A DNA stretch of 64,000 nucleotides from NCBI RefSeq assembly GCF_037893015.1, contig NC_133665.1, positions 37,692,246-37,756,245 on the forward strand, written 5' to 3'. The notes under the pieces are model-generated. The model did no database searches. It saw only the letters and a program-made list of their open reading frames with translations, and was not told where the DNA came from. Positions 11,641 through 22,419 of this stretch are shown in pieces. The stretch comes from Macrotis lagotis. Taxonomy: Eukaryota; Chordata; Mammalia; Peramelemorphia; Peramelidae. Positions within the stretch are counted from its first letter, which is position 1, and every line of letters starts with the position of its first letter. The position numbers and the translations under genes were made by a program.

Positions 11641-12320
11641 TTTAGTTGTAGAGACCTTTAGTAATTGGTAAAACCTCCCGGTTGAAGCTAATTTTTATCT
11701 TTTTGTCTCCTCAAATAATCAGTCCAAATCTCGGTCATTGTCTCTAATTTTATGTCCAGACATATTGTAAATGTCAGTGGTCACTCAGGGTCTGCTTTTA
11801 ACCGGCTGATTGATTTCTATAATGTTCCAGGCAATTTCAAGTTGTCAGGAAGAACTAATTCTGTCTCGTTACCCGTTTCACTCTTGGCATCTCTGTGACC
11901 ACTTATTGGTTTCTGACTTCAATGTTCCATTTTCTCCTACTAATTCTAAAGGCTTTTTTTTATCTCCCACCTCATTCAAAGGTTTGATGTGATAATCAGA
12001 GGGAGCCACCAAAGACAATTATAGGTAATGGTATCAGCACTTCTTGTGTGCTCAAAAGTTGAACCCTGAAGCCACATACATCACGAAACCTTCTGCCAAA
12101 CCAAAATCCATTACAACCCGTGGCCTGTGGTGCTGTATTACTTAATCAATCCACCTCCTCCAGAGCTGTATTCCTCTCCTGACTTGACTGGATATTAAAA
12201 CAACTTGTCAATCCGTAATTGTAGAATTCTCTGTTCCCTTCTCATCTTATGAACCTTAATAATTTTGAATTTGATCATGACCAGCTGTACCTCTTTATGT
12301 CCATTTTCTTAATATCAAAA
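11641..12320. other. Unassigned; candidate conserved non-coding element
   Basis: This 0.7-kb block has no recognisable repeat, is richer in CpG and mixed sequence than its surroundings, and carries clustered developmental-type motifs: a TCF/LEF-like TTCAAAG core in CATTCAAAGGTTTGATGTG near 11974, CCGGCTGATTGATTTC near 11801, and TACTTAATCAATCC near 12139. I infer possible regulatory function only from the absence of repeats and the motif density. A 60-codon frame at 11810-11992 looks incidental. Confidence 0.3.
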
Positions 12321-13559
12321 ATAAAAACATTCTATGAAATACTTCATATGGAAGAAATTTAGTTATTTAGTAATATCCCATAATAAGAGAAAAACTCAAT
12401 ATATACACTATACAACATCAGTAATCTTTAGCTATCATACATATAGGACTCAAATATACAAAATAAATTTTTGCCATTAAATAGAATAAGTGATAACTTC
12501 TAATTATACCACATGCATAGAGATGTTTATTGTTCTGGAAATCACTTTAGAATTATGTAAGCAAAGTTAATAGATTGTTCTTAGCCTTACTCTTATTGAA
12601 GCCATGACTGTGTATTTTCAAGGACAGAAATAAAACCCCCCATCTATACCAATATAAAAAGTAAAGATATTAGAACCAGAATTGTTACCCATCAATTGGA
12701 GAATTTTTTTAAAATCATATAGCATATAAATGTACTGAGAATTTTATTGCAAAAGGGATTAATAAACATGAGGAATTCAGAGAAATTTGGGAAATGTAAC
12801 TGATGTAAATTTTTTTTAAAAAAGAACAAAAGAACAAAATGCAATATAACAATATAATATAAATATAAATATAAATACTATAAAAATAACATTATATGTG
12901 GGGAACTATATGACATAGATATATTGCAATAGGTCTTAAATTTTTGTCAATAAACACCATCATAAGTCATTATTTCAACCTATACCACAAATACTTCGCA
13001 AGCACAGGAAACAAAACTCCAAGTCTAATTTATAGCTTTCCTAAAGTCTTTCTATGCTTTCTCCCTTGGACGATAAGAGCTATGCTTTTCAGAAACTAAA
13101 AAAGATAGGTTTTTAGATCATTCTCATATTAACAAGAGTCAAAACTCTTCTTAAAACAACTCTCTAATCTTTTCTTCCTCTAGAATTTACTCACATACTT
13201 TCCAATAAGTCATTTATTAAAGGACAAGGAGCAAAGAAGGCAATTTAGTTTTAGGGTCAAGCCTGGAGCTAATGCTCTTTTCTTCATACCATAAAACCTT
13301 TGAAAGCAGAGGGATAACATTAGTGAAAACCCATTTTCTTGATGCAGTTGACTGTCTTGGCAATTATCCAGATCAAATGAGTTTGAGTTTGGGATTCTGA
13401 AAGTCTTCAAAGTTAGGAAGCTGCTACCTATTCAACCTAGTTTACTTCAATTACCTAAAAAAATCTAATAACAGAGTCACAGACATCACTGCCAACATTT
13501 CAAATCAACAAAATTTCATTCTGACAGGGTATCATCTTTCTCTTCCCTAATTCTCAAGA
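12321..13559. other. AT-rich unassigned DNA around a small L1 relic
   Basis: Apart from the L1 fragment at 12670-12830 and a TA/TAAA-rich stretch (about 12830-12930), I see no gene or repeat. The minus-strand 66-codon frame at 13210-13410 has no domain. Confidence 0.4.
12670..12830 (+). mobile_element. L1 ORF2 C-terminal relic
   Basis: CCCATCAATTGGAGAATTTT is the L1 C-terminal ...HINWRM pattern. AACATGAGGAATTCAGAGAA then ATTTGGGAAATG corresponds to HEEFREIW. Heavily decayed. Confidence 0.6.
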
Positions 13560-13840
13560 TGGCATTGTAGGTAGAGAACCTGAATCAGTCAGAAAGTCAT
13601 GGGCCTGCATTCCACATCTGGCAGAATGGCTATGATCTTGGGTACATAATTAACCTCTCAGTTCCCAGGCAACTCTCTAAGTGGAAGATCAGAGTTTGAG
13701 CATAATAGTAAGAGATCTTAGGTTCAAATCCTGCCTCTGACACTTATTGCCTATGTGATTGTATTGTGTATTTCATTTCCCAGTTCATTTTACAGATGAG
13801 GAAACTGAGGCAAATAAGGTAAGATGATTTGCTTCTAAGA
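13560..13840. mobile_element. MIR/CORE-SINE relics
   Basis: 13565-13670 is a sense MIR-like body (ATGGCATTGTAGGTAGAGAA, ATGATCTTGGGTACATAATT). 13690-13760 repeats a SINE middle (AGGTTCAAATCCTGCCTCTG). 13775-13840 is antisense MIR (ATTTTACAGATGAGGAAACT). Three small overlapping relics. Confidence 0.65.
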
Positions 13841-14485
13841 CCAATAGCCCAAACACCATACAGAGTCTGTCTGGCAGGGACTTTGGCTGTTTTTTGCCAG
13901 GGGACAGATGTGACCAAATACTTTCTATTCAAGCAGGCTTTACTTTCAGCATTAAACTTAGCACTCCTACCCTTGTGCCTCTGAATGGCATCCATTTCTA
14001 TAGAAAAAGAAAGGATGAAACCCTGGAGAGACTTATACAATTGGAATTCCCACATTCATCTTGACAGATGATGGAAGCACAAGTAAATGGAGCTTTAGGC
14101 TGTCCTCACCAAAGTTCTAAATATGATGAACTGCATCATCCATGCCATCCCTGAATAAAAAGTTAGGATAAATCAGTTTAGTAGCCTTGTATATAAAGAA
14201 CTCTCTCAACCTGAGTGCAAAAGGACTCTGCACCAGATTTTTATTTATTCACATTTTTGCAAGCTGCTTCAAAGGCACATTTTGCAAAAATCCTGATGTT
14301 CTATTTTCAGGTTTAAGTACTTCTATGTAAACTTTATATTTTATTGTGCAGCTGAAGACAAAAATAAAATCAGTTACAAAACAAACCAGATTGTGAAGTT
14401 TTCATTGATGATGAAATGAGAGAGCTACCTCTCTCCAATTCACCTGCATCTTTTACATCATAGAATAAGTCTCTGTTATAATATG
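13841..14485. other. Unassigned stretch
   Basis: No repeat recognised. It has a mixed, unique-looking sequence (GCAAGCTGCTTCAAAGGCAC near 14260) that could be conserved non-coding DNA. The minus-strand 103-codon frame at 13744-14055 runs into the MIR relic, so it is not a credible exon. Confidence 0.4.
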
Positions 14486-14580
14486 AGAGCTGGGCATATT
14501 TCATTTCTGCCTCTTTATCCCTAGGGTCAAGCATAGCCCTCAAATAGGCACTTAATAAATACCTTTAGATTGATTGGTTG
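14486..14580 (+). mobile_element. L2 3' end
   Basis: CAAGCATAGCCCTCAAATAG then GCACTTAATAAATACCTTTA. Sense L2 terminus. Confidence 0.75.
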
Positions 14581-14699
14581 TTATTTTTTCTTTTATTTTA
14601 CAACAGGTTATCTTCTAATGCCAATTGACACAGTTAGATGAGAAATAAATGGCAAAAAACCATACACTCTCTCTTTGGCAAGAGATCTGCAAGAGATTA

Positions 14700-15345
14700 A
14701 AAGTCAAGGTCCTATATGTCTCCAGTGGCTTCCTATTGCCCAGGTTCCTATTTTGGTCACTTTAAACCCTTCATAACCTGATAGCCAACCTGTTACTAGC
14801 CTTATTATGCATTGTTCACACACTCTGGTCCAGGTAAACTAAATTCTTCCTATTCCCTGCACATGATCCTTCATTTCCTATCTCCTTGGCTTTATATCCT
14901 CTATCCCTTAGAATCCTCATTTTTCTCAAAAGTCCAGTTCAAACTCCATATCTTATAGGCCTTTCAATCTCCTAATTCAGTCCACCAAAGTCACCTTGTT
15001 TGTGCCTTATACAAACTCATATGGAACAACATTCTGGCAAATGTAAATTCCCCCCATCTCTCTGGAGGGAAAATGTACACTAGAAAAACTTTTAAATTTA
15101 ATCCCCTCCATTAATATCTTCCCTATAGCTTTATTAAGTCTAGACAATCAACATAACAATAATTCAAGTCCTGATGTGAAGTCTTTGTTGATTTCTGACA
15201 TGCAAAATATTCACACTGAAAATACAATTGAATTTCACAAGCCAGTTCTAGCTGACGCTAGCACACCACTACTTACATGATGTATATATGTTGCCTTCTT
15301 TCATCAAATGAAAGTTCTCTGAGGACAGGGACTTTGAGAGATGAG
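14700..15345 (+). mobile_element. L2 ORF2 C-terminus and 3' UTR relic
   Basis: CTCCAGTGGCTTCCTATTGC, CCCTTCATAACCTGATAGCC, CTCTGGTCCAGG and AAGTCCAGTTCAAACTCCAT follow the L2 coding end. AAAGTTCTCTGAGGACAGGG near 15310 is the L2 3' UTR signature. Sense orientation, several small deletions. Confidence 0.8.
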
Positions 15346-16039
15346 TGGACCAGTCTATAGACTTAAAGAAAAATAATGTAAGAGCCCAAAAGTTAAACTG
15401 TGTCTTATGAGGGAACTTTTTACCTTTCTGAAAAGGTAAATGGAGATCTAGAGAAGGGATAATGAGATAATATCACGGAAGGGTGGCAAGATCAAGGGAC
15501 AGAATATATTTTGTTTTATTTTAGACTGGGGAGACCTTTTTCTTTTTAAGAGGTATTTTATGACTTCCAGGGAGGAGCCAAGACAGCAGCATAAAGTTAG
15601 GAAGCTACTGGAGATTTTTCCAAAATGACTTTAAGTGAAGCCTCTACACAGACCCTAATGCTACAAAGCCCACCCCCACAAACACACCTACACAAAGAGG
15701 AAAAGAGGAACTTCATAAAGGTCTGTGTTACCTGGGTAAAAGGAGAATATAGCCCAACATAGATAAAAGAACTGGAAAACCAATGGGATGCTCTTAGCCA
15801 TAGAGCATCTCAGATCCTAGATCAGTAAGCCAGAAAGGCAGCAGACCAGTAATGAGGGTCCCAAACTTAGAAGAAAAAGTTCAAGCTCTGGGAATACCAG
15901 TGCAACAGACTAGACTGGATTGGGCTACCTTATTGCAAGGAACAAACTTCTGCATAGTCAACTGAATCCCAGTCCCAGCACAAAAAGATTAGGACTATAC
16001 TCCTGTGCCCCAGGAGTAGAGTTCAACTATCAAAATGAG

Positions 16040-16195
16040 GTTTTTTTGTTGTTTTTGCAAGGCAATGGGGTAAAGTGGCTTGCCCAAGGCCATACAGCTA
16101 GGTAATTATTAAGTGTCTGAGACCAGATTTGAACCCAGGTACTCCTGACTCTAAGGCCAGTGCTTTATCCACTGGACTACCTAGCCACCCCAGCC
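16040..16195 (-). mobile_element. WSINE-type SINE, antisense, inside L1
   Basis: Reverse-complement SINE: T-run, GCAAGGCAATGGGGTAAAGT, GGCTTGCCCAAGGCCATACA, CCACTGGACTACCTAGCCAC. Exact 10-bp target duplication TCAAAATGAG at 16030-16039 and 16196-16205. One of only two minus-strand copies in the window. Confidence 0.95.
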
Positions 16196-16239
16196 TCAAA
16201 ATGAGTTTTTAAAAAAGAGCATTAACATAGTTAGTATTA

Positions 16240-17330
16240 TTCTGAAGGAATGATAAAAATACTATCTCAGAAGAGGGAAAGCAGTGACAAATTGCCTACA
16301 TAAAAACACAAAAGAGTTTGTGAATTGACCTCAAATTCATAAAGACATCTTAGAAGAATTCAAAAAGGATTTTAAAAAACAAAGAAGAAAAGAAGAAAAT
16401 GGAGAAAATAAATGAGAGCCATGTAAAATTATGAAAATTTGACTGAAGAAATCAACACCTTTAAAAGTAAAACTGATCAAATGAAAAAGGAAAATGGTTC
16501 CTAAAAATGACCATTAGGAAAGGAATTAGCTCATCAAAAAGTAAAATTAATCAACTGGAAAAGTAAACACAAAAGCCAACTGAAGAAAATAGAACCCTAA
16601 AATTTGGAGTTCAACAAATGGAAACTAATGATTCTATGAGACACCAATACTCCATCAAACAAAAAACAAATGTTTGAATAAGTAGAAGAAAACATAAAGT
16701 ACCTCAGAAAAACAATTGACCTGGAAAATAGACCCAGAAGAGATAATTTATGAATCATTGGCCTACTTGAAAGCCTTGAACAAAAAAAAATAGCCTGAAC
16801 AATATCATGCAAGGAATTATCTTGGAAAACTGCCATAATATCCTAGAACAAGAAGGCAAAATAGTCCTTGAAAGAATCCACCAATCCTCTGGAAGGAAAT
16901 TCCCAAATTAAAATTTTCAAGGAATATTGTAGGCAAATTTCAGAATTCTCAACTAAAGAAGAAAAACTTCAAGCAGCCAAAAAGAACCAGTTTAAATACC
17001 AAGGAACCATAGTGAGGATTACACAGGACTTAGCAGCTTCAACATTAAAAGACTGGAGAACCTGTCATATGATATTGTGAAGTGAAAAGGACCTTAGATA
17101 ACAACCACGAATCAAAACATTGGAAAAATTCAGCATATTCATTCAGAGAAGATGGATTTTCTATGAAAAACAGGACTTTCAAACTTATCTGATAAAAAGA
17201 TCAGAGTTGAACAGAAAATTTTTTCTTCGAATCCAAGACTCAAGAGATGCCTAAAAAGGTAAACAAAAAAGGAGAAAATGTTACTCAATAACATTAAGCT
17301 GTATATATATCTGTCCATGGGAAAACAACA
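16240..17330 (+). pseudogene. L1 ORF1 pseudogene
   Basis: L1 ORF1 encodes the trimeric RNA-binding chaperone of the retrotransposon. The frame is broken by many stops. The C-terminal part is clear: 16868-17080 reads through the RNA-binding region with KNQFKYQG and VRITQDLAASTLKDWR, the conserved ORF1p C-terminal motif. Upstream lie remnants of the Lys/Glu-rich coiled coil and the RRM-like ERIHQS segment. The downstream frame continues in fragments past 17210 (NRKFFLRIQDS). Confidence 0.85.
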
Positions 17331-17335
17331 CATAA

Positions 17336-17820
17336 CTCTTGAGAATTGTATTTCCCTTAGGAGAGTTAAAAGAAACATACTTAGAGAGAGGATTTGGATT
17401 TAGATTGATTATGAAAATGATGATGCTTTAGTTGATATTTTAATTCATGAAGGCTGAATATAGTTGGAGGGAGTGTACTTAGAGGCTGTGGGTATAATTG
17501 GATCATAAAGTGATTTTGCTTTACAATATACTTTACCCCATGAAGATTATATTTCTATAGAGGGTAAATAAAAAGAGGATGTGGTATATAGTGATTATAA
17601 TTTGATGATGCTTATGGTCTAAAGAATCATATTTCTAATGGAACATTTAAAGGAAGTGTACTTGACCAAAAGCTATGGGGTTTGAAGTGACCATGAGGTA
17701 ATGATGCTTATATATCAATCAATCAATCAATCCACGAGAATTTTACTTCTAGCAGGACAGATAAAAGGAGTTTGTGGGTACAATTAAAACATAAAAATAA
17801 GGATTATGCTAGGAGAAGGT
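17336..17820 (+). repeat. Diverged tandem repeats between L1 ORF1 and ORF2
   Basis: Five imperfect units of about 85-112 bp start near 17338, 17446, 17537, 17622 and 17733. Each has the order GARAATTNTATTTCT, AAAAGRAGTGTACTT, GGGTATAATT and ATGATGATGCTT with variations. Unit four carries a small (ATCA)n expansion. The block fills the inter-ORF space of the L1. Confidence 0.75.
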
Positions 17821-18189
17821 GAGGCATTAGAGGATAAATAACATAACAGGAAGAAGCACAGAGACCCAGTATTGTAGAAGGAAAGAAGGAAGGAGATAAG
17901 CACTGAGAAAATCTTATTCTCAATAGACTTGGTCTAAAGAGGAAAAAGCATACATTCCCAATTAGGTTTAAAATTTTATCCTACCCAACAGGAAACTAGG
18001 GTGGGGAAGGAGAAAGAAAGGGGAAGAAGGGACTGATAAAAGGGTGGAGAAATTAAAAACAAAGGTGAAGTTGACATTATAGTAAAAGTTAAAAAGAAAA
18101 GTAAAAAGGAAAAGGGAAAGGAAAGGGAAAAGGGCTGGTAGAGAGAAGGGCTGATGGAAAGGAAGCAATCAGAAGCAAAACAATGGTGA

Positions 18190-18570
18190 GTAGGGATAAG
18201 GGGTAAAGAAAGAGAAAAGTACTAATGGGGAAAGATAGCATGGAGGGAAATAATAGAGTTAGTAATCAAAACTGTAAATGTGAGTGGGATGAACTCTCCC
18301 ATACAATGGAAGAGGATAGCAGAATGGATTAAAAACAGAATATTAAATATATCAAAATATATATTAAAGACATATTGTAATGTGTTGTTTGCAAGAAACA
18401 CACTTAAAGTAGAGAGATACACAGGACAAAGGTAAAAGACAAAAACAGAAGATATTATGCTTCAGCTGAAATTTAAAAAAATAGCAAGGGTAACAATCCT
18501 GATCTCAGACAAAGCACAAGCAAAAATATATTTCATTAAAAGGGATAAGGAAGAAAATGATATCATCTTA
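18190..18570 (+). pseudogene. L1 ORF2 endonuclease domain, N-terminal part
   Basis: The L1 endonuclease nicks target DNA at TTTT/A sites. Visible: NSPI..KRIAEWIKN (near 18290), then CCLQETHLK at 18383-18409 with the catalytic Glu kept, KAQAK.YFIKRDKEEND, then an abrupt switch at 18571 into a nested L1 3' end. Stops and frameshifts are present. Confidence 0.8.
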
Positions 18571-19120
18571 GGGGTATATAAATGTTATGGAGTACTATTG
18601 TTCTAAAAGAAAACATGAATAGTCAAGCTCTAGAGAAGCATGGAAAGAATTATGCAAACTGATGCTAAGTGAAGGGAGCAGAACCAAGAGAATTTTGTAC
18701 ACATTAACAAAATTGTGAGTTGAAAAACTATGATGGATGCAGTTCTCAGCAGTTCAGAGATAAAAGACAATCCTGAGAGACTAGTTATTATGTACAATGC
18801 CATCCATCCATCCAGGTGAAAAAAAAATGATTTTAAAAACCCCATAGAATCTGAATGAACACTTTTTTAAAAAATTTCTCTTATTTTTTTCTTTCCTATC
18901 CCTTAGTTCTACATAAAATACACAAAATGACTAAAATATAACTATGTTTAACACAAATGTATATGTCCAGCATTCACTAGACTATTCACCTCTGAAGGGA
19001 GGGGGTTGGAAAGGAATGGTGGGAGAAAATAGTGTAATTTATAAATATGCAATTGGATGAATGTTGAAAAATGTGCATAACATGTAATTGGAGAAATAAA
19101 ATAAAATATATATTTAAAAA
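18571..19120 (+). mobile_element. 5'-truncated L1 3' end nested in the endonuclease region
   Basis: At 18571 the sequence jumps from the endonuclease to the ORF2 C-terminal/3' UTR pattern (GGAGTACTATTGTTCTAAAA, ACTGATGCTAAGTGAAGG). It ends with GGAGAAATAAAATAAAATAT and an A-rich tail. After a SINE, the endonuclease frame resumes (VISILNTYA), showing that this ~550-bp piece is a separate insertion. I see no clear target duplication. Confidence 0.75.
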
Positions 19121-19132
19121 GTGGCACCATAG

Positions 19133-19280
19133 GAGCAGCTAGGTGGTGCAGTGGAATAAAGCACCAGCCCCCAAAATCAGGAAGACCCGAGTTCAAATAG
19201 GGCCTCAGACACTTGATCCTAATCAATTGTATGATCTTAAGCAAATCACTCAACCCCATTGCCTTGCCAAAAAAAAAAAA
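19133..19280 (+). mobile_element. WSINE-type SINE in L1
   Basis: GAGCAGCTAGGTGGTGCAGT ... CACTCAACCCCATTGCCTTG + A12. Flanks GGCACCATAG (19123-19132) and GATACCATAG (19281-19290) form an imperfect 10-bp target duplication. It sits directly behind the nested L1 tail. Confidence 0.92.
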
Positions 19281-19329
19281 GATACCATAGTCAATGGAGT
19301 AATATCAATATTAAACACATATGCCATAT

Positions 19330-19790
19330 AAATTTACAAATTATTTCTACCAAACATTCAAGGAACAATTAATTCCAATTCTATAGAAACAATTTTGAAA
19401 AATAGGTGGAAGGAATTCTGCCAAATTTTTATGACACCAATATGGAACCTATACCTAAACCAAGAAGAGCCAAAACAAAGAAAATTAAAGATCAATCTTC
19501 ATAATTAATATTGATGTAAAAATTTTAAATAAAATTTTAGTAAGGAGATCACAAAGAGTTATCACTACCATAATATACCATGATCAGATAGGATTTGTTC
19601 CAGGTATGCAGGGATGATTCAATATTAGGAAATAAAGCAACTGACTTTATCAATAACAGAAATTATATTATTATCTCAATAAAGGATGAAAAAAGTCTTT
19701 GATAAAATATAACACTCATTCCTATTAAAAATACTAGCAGGCACAGGAATAAATGGAGTTTTCATTTAAATAATAAGTAGTATCTATGCA
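19330..19790 (+). pseudogene. Out-of-order L1 reverse-transcriptase segment
   Basis: Starting within ...NTYA of the endonuclease, the sequence switches to the RT N-terminal region (TTCTACCAAACATTCAAGGA, GACACCAATATGG, GATCAGATAGGATTTGTTCC, ATTATCTCAATAAAGGATGA). At 19790 it returns to the endonuclease (GCACCAAGTGATATAGCATC). It has no A-tail. It parallels 21010-21810 of the same element but lacks the SINEs there and is clearly diverged. Confidence 0.65.
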
Positions 19791-20414
19791 CCAAGTGATA
19801 TAGCATCAAATCTTAAAGAAGAAGCTAAATGAGTAACAGGGAAACATAACAGCAAAAACATAATATAGAGGGACTTCAGCACTCTCTCTCTTAGAATTAA
19901 ATGAATTTAACCACAAAATAAACAAAAATGAAGTTAAGAAGTGAATAAAATTTTAGAAAACTTTAATATTATGGAGAAAATTGAATAAGGGTAGAAAGAA
20001 ATATATACCTTTTTCTCTGAAGCACATGGCACCTCACAAAAATTGACTATGTACTAGGACATAAAAACCTCACAATCAAATGTAGAAGAGCAGAAATATT
20101 AAATAGGTCATGATACAATAAAAATTAAATGTAATAAATAGCCATGAAAAGATAAACTAAAAATTAATTCAAAATTAAATAGTCTAATTTTAAAGAAAGT
20201 GATAAAACAACAAATCTGAGAAATAAGAGCAATTTCATCCAAGACAATGACAATGATAAGACATCACCTGTGGGATGCAACCAAAGCATCTATTACAGTA
20301 AATTTTATATCTCTAAATGCTTGTATGAATAAAAAAGAGAAAGAAGAAATAAATGAAATTGGCATGCAACTAAAAGAGCTAGAGAAAGAACAAATGGAAA
20401 GTCTTCAATTAAAT
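19790..20414 (+). pseudogene. L1 ORF2 endonuclease end and linker
   Basis: Fragmentary frame with SDIASNLKEEAK, FSLKHMAP, a VLGHK-like segment (ACTAGGACATAAAAACCT) and a Lys-rich linker before the RT domain. Multiple stops. Confidence 0.65.
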
Positions 20415-20424
20415 ATCAAAGTAG

Positions 20425-20573
20425 GGGGTGGCTAGGTGGTGCAATGGATAGAGCACCGGCCCTGGAGTCAGGAGTACCTGAGTTCAAATCCAGCCTCAGA
20501 CACTTAATTACCTAGCTGTGTGACCTTGGGCAAGCCACGTAACCCCATTTGTCTTGCAAAAACTGAAAAAAAA
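20425..20573 (+). mobile_element. WSINE-type SINE in L1
   Basis: Nearly complete copy; head GGGTGGCTAGGTGGTGCAAT. Perfect 10-bp target duplication ATCAAAGTAG at 20415-20424 and 20574-20583. Confidence 0.97.
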
Positions 20574-20968
20574 ATCAAAGTAGAAATTCTGAATATCAAA
20601 GTAGAAATTAATAAAATTGAAAGTGAGAAAACTATTGAACTAATAAAACTAAGAAATGAAAAACAAAATAAACTTTTGATTAAACTGATTTTTAAAAAGA
20701 AAGAAAACCAAATTGCCGGTATCAAAAATGAAAAGATGAACTCACTACCAATGAGGAGGAAATTAAAGAAATAAACTGGAGCTATTTTGCCCAACTGGTT
20801 GTCAATAAATCTGCCATTATAAGTGAAATGGATGAATATTTAGATAACTATAAGCTACCCAGATTAAAGAAAATAAAGTACTTAAATAATCCCATTTCAG
20901 AAAAAGAAAATGAAGAAATCATCAATAAACTCCTCAAGAAAACATTTCCAGATGGATTCATAGGTGAA

Positions 20969-21017
20969 TTCTACCAAATTCTACCAATTCTACCAAATTC
21001 TACTAATTCTACCAAAC
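20969..21017 (+). repeat. Local 9-10-bp tandem repeat inside RT
   Basis: TTCTACCAAA or TTCTACCAA occurs five times in succession (one reads TTCTACTAA). It grew from the codons encoding EFYQ. A small replication-slippage expansion. Confidence 0.9.
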
Positions 21018-21075
21018 ATTTAAGGAACAATTAATTCTAATTCTATATAAACTATTTTGAAAAATGGGTGAAGGA

Positions 21076-21233
21076 AAGGCAGCTAGGTGACACAATGGAT
21101 AGAGCACTGGCTCTGGAGTCAAGAGTACCTGAGTTCAAATCTGACCTCAGATACTTAACAATTACCCAGCTGTGTGGCCTTGGGCAAGCCACTTAATCCC
21201 ATTGCCTTGCCAAAAAAAAAAATCTAAAAAAAT
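21076..21233 (+). mobile_element. WSINE-type SINE in L1 RT
   Basis: GCAGCTAGGTGACACAATGG ... CATTGCCTTGCC + A-rich tail. Target duplication AAAATGGGTGAAGGA (21061-21075) and AAAATAGGTGAAGGA (21234-21248), one mismatch in 15. Confidence 0.96.
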
Positions 21234-21591
21234 AAAATAGGTGAAGGAGTTCTGCCAAATTCCTTTTATGACACCAATATGGTACTATTTAAATCAAAAG
21301 AGTCAAAACAGAGAAAGAAAATTATAGAGCAATTTCCCAAGTGAATTTGGATGCAAAAATTTTAACTAAAATATTAGCAAAATGATTTCAGCAAGTTATC
21401 ACTAGGATGTTATATTATTATCAAGTAGGACTTATACACGGAGTACAGGGTTGGTTCAATAGTAGGAAAATTATCAGCATTATTGGCCATATCAATAACA
21501 AACCTAACAGAAATCAAATGATTATTTCAATAGATCCTGAAAAAGTTTTTGACAAAATACAGCACACATTCCTATTAAAAAATCACTAGAG

Positions 21592-21754
21592 GGGTGGCTA
21601 GGTGGCGCAGTGGATAAAGCACCGGCCCTGGAGTCAGGAGTACCTGGCTTCAAATCCGGTCTCAGACACTTAGTAATTACCTAGCTGTATGGTCTTGGGC
21701 AAGCCACTTAACCCCATTTGCCTTGCAAAAACCTAAAAACAAAACAAAAAAAAT
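21592..21754 (+). mobile_element. WSINE-type SINE in L1 RT
   Basis: GGGTGGCTAGGTGGCGCAGT ... tail with AAAACAAAACAAAAAA. Exact 10-bp target duplication ATCACTAGAG at 21582-21591 and 21755-21764. It retains CpGs in the head, suggesting a relatively young copy. Confidence 0.97.
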
Positions 21755-22419
21755 ATCACTAGAGAGCTCAAGAGTAAAGTGTTCCTTAAAACAATAAGTT
21801 GCATCTATCTAAAACCATCAAAAAGCATTATATGCAATGTTGATAAGCTAGAAGCATTTCCAATAAGATCGGGGTGAAAAAGAATGCTGTTTGTCACCAC
21901 TATTATTCAATATTGTATTAGAAATGTTAGCTTTAGCAACAAGAGAAAAAATAAATTGAAGGAAATAGAATAGGTAATAAAAAAACAAAACTCTCACTCT
22001 TTGCAGATAATATGATGGTATTCTTAGAGAACCCTAGAAAACTATCTAAAAAATTACTTGAAACCATTATCAACTTCAGCAAAGTTCAGGATGTAAAATA
22101 AACTCAAAAACATCATCATTTCTATATATTACTAACAAGGCATAGCAGGAAGAGATAGAAAGAGAAATTTGATTTAAAGTACCTGTAGACAACATAAAAT
22201 ACTTGGGAGTCTGCCTTCCCAAGCAAACTCAAAAACAATATGAGAGCAACTATAAAACATTTTTCACACAAATAAAATCAGATCTAAGTAATTGGGCAAA
22301 TATCAATTGCTCATGGGTACACCAAGCTAATATACTAAAAATGACAATTCTACCTAAATTAAATTACTTATTCAGTGTCATGCCAATCAAACTGTCAAAA
22401 ATTATTGTATTAAACTAGA

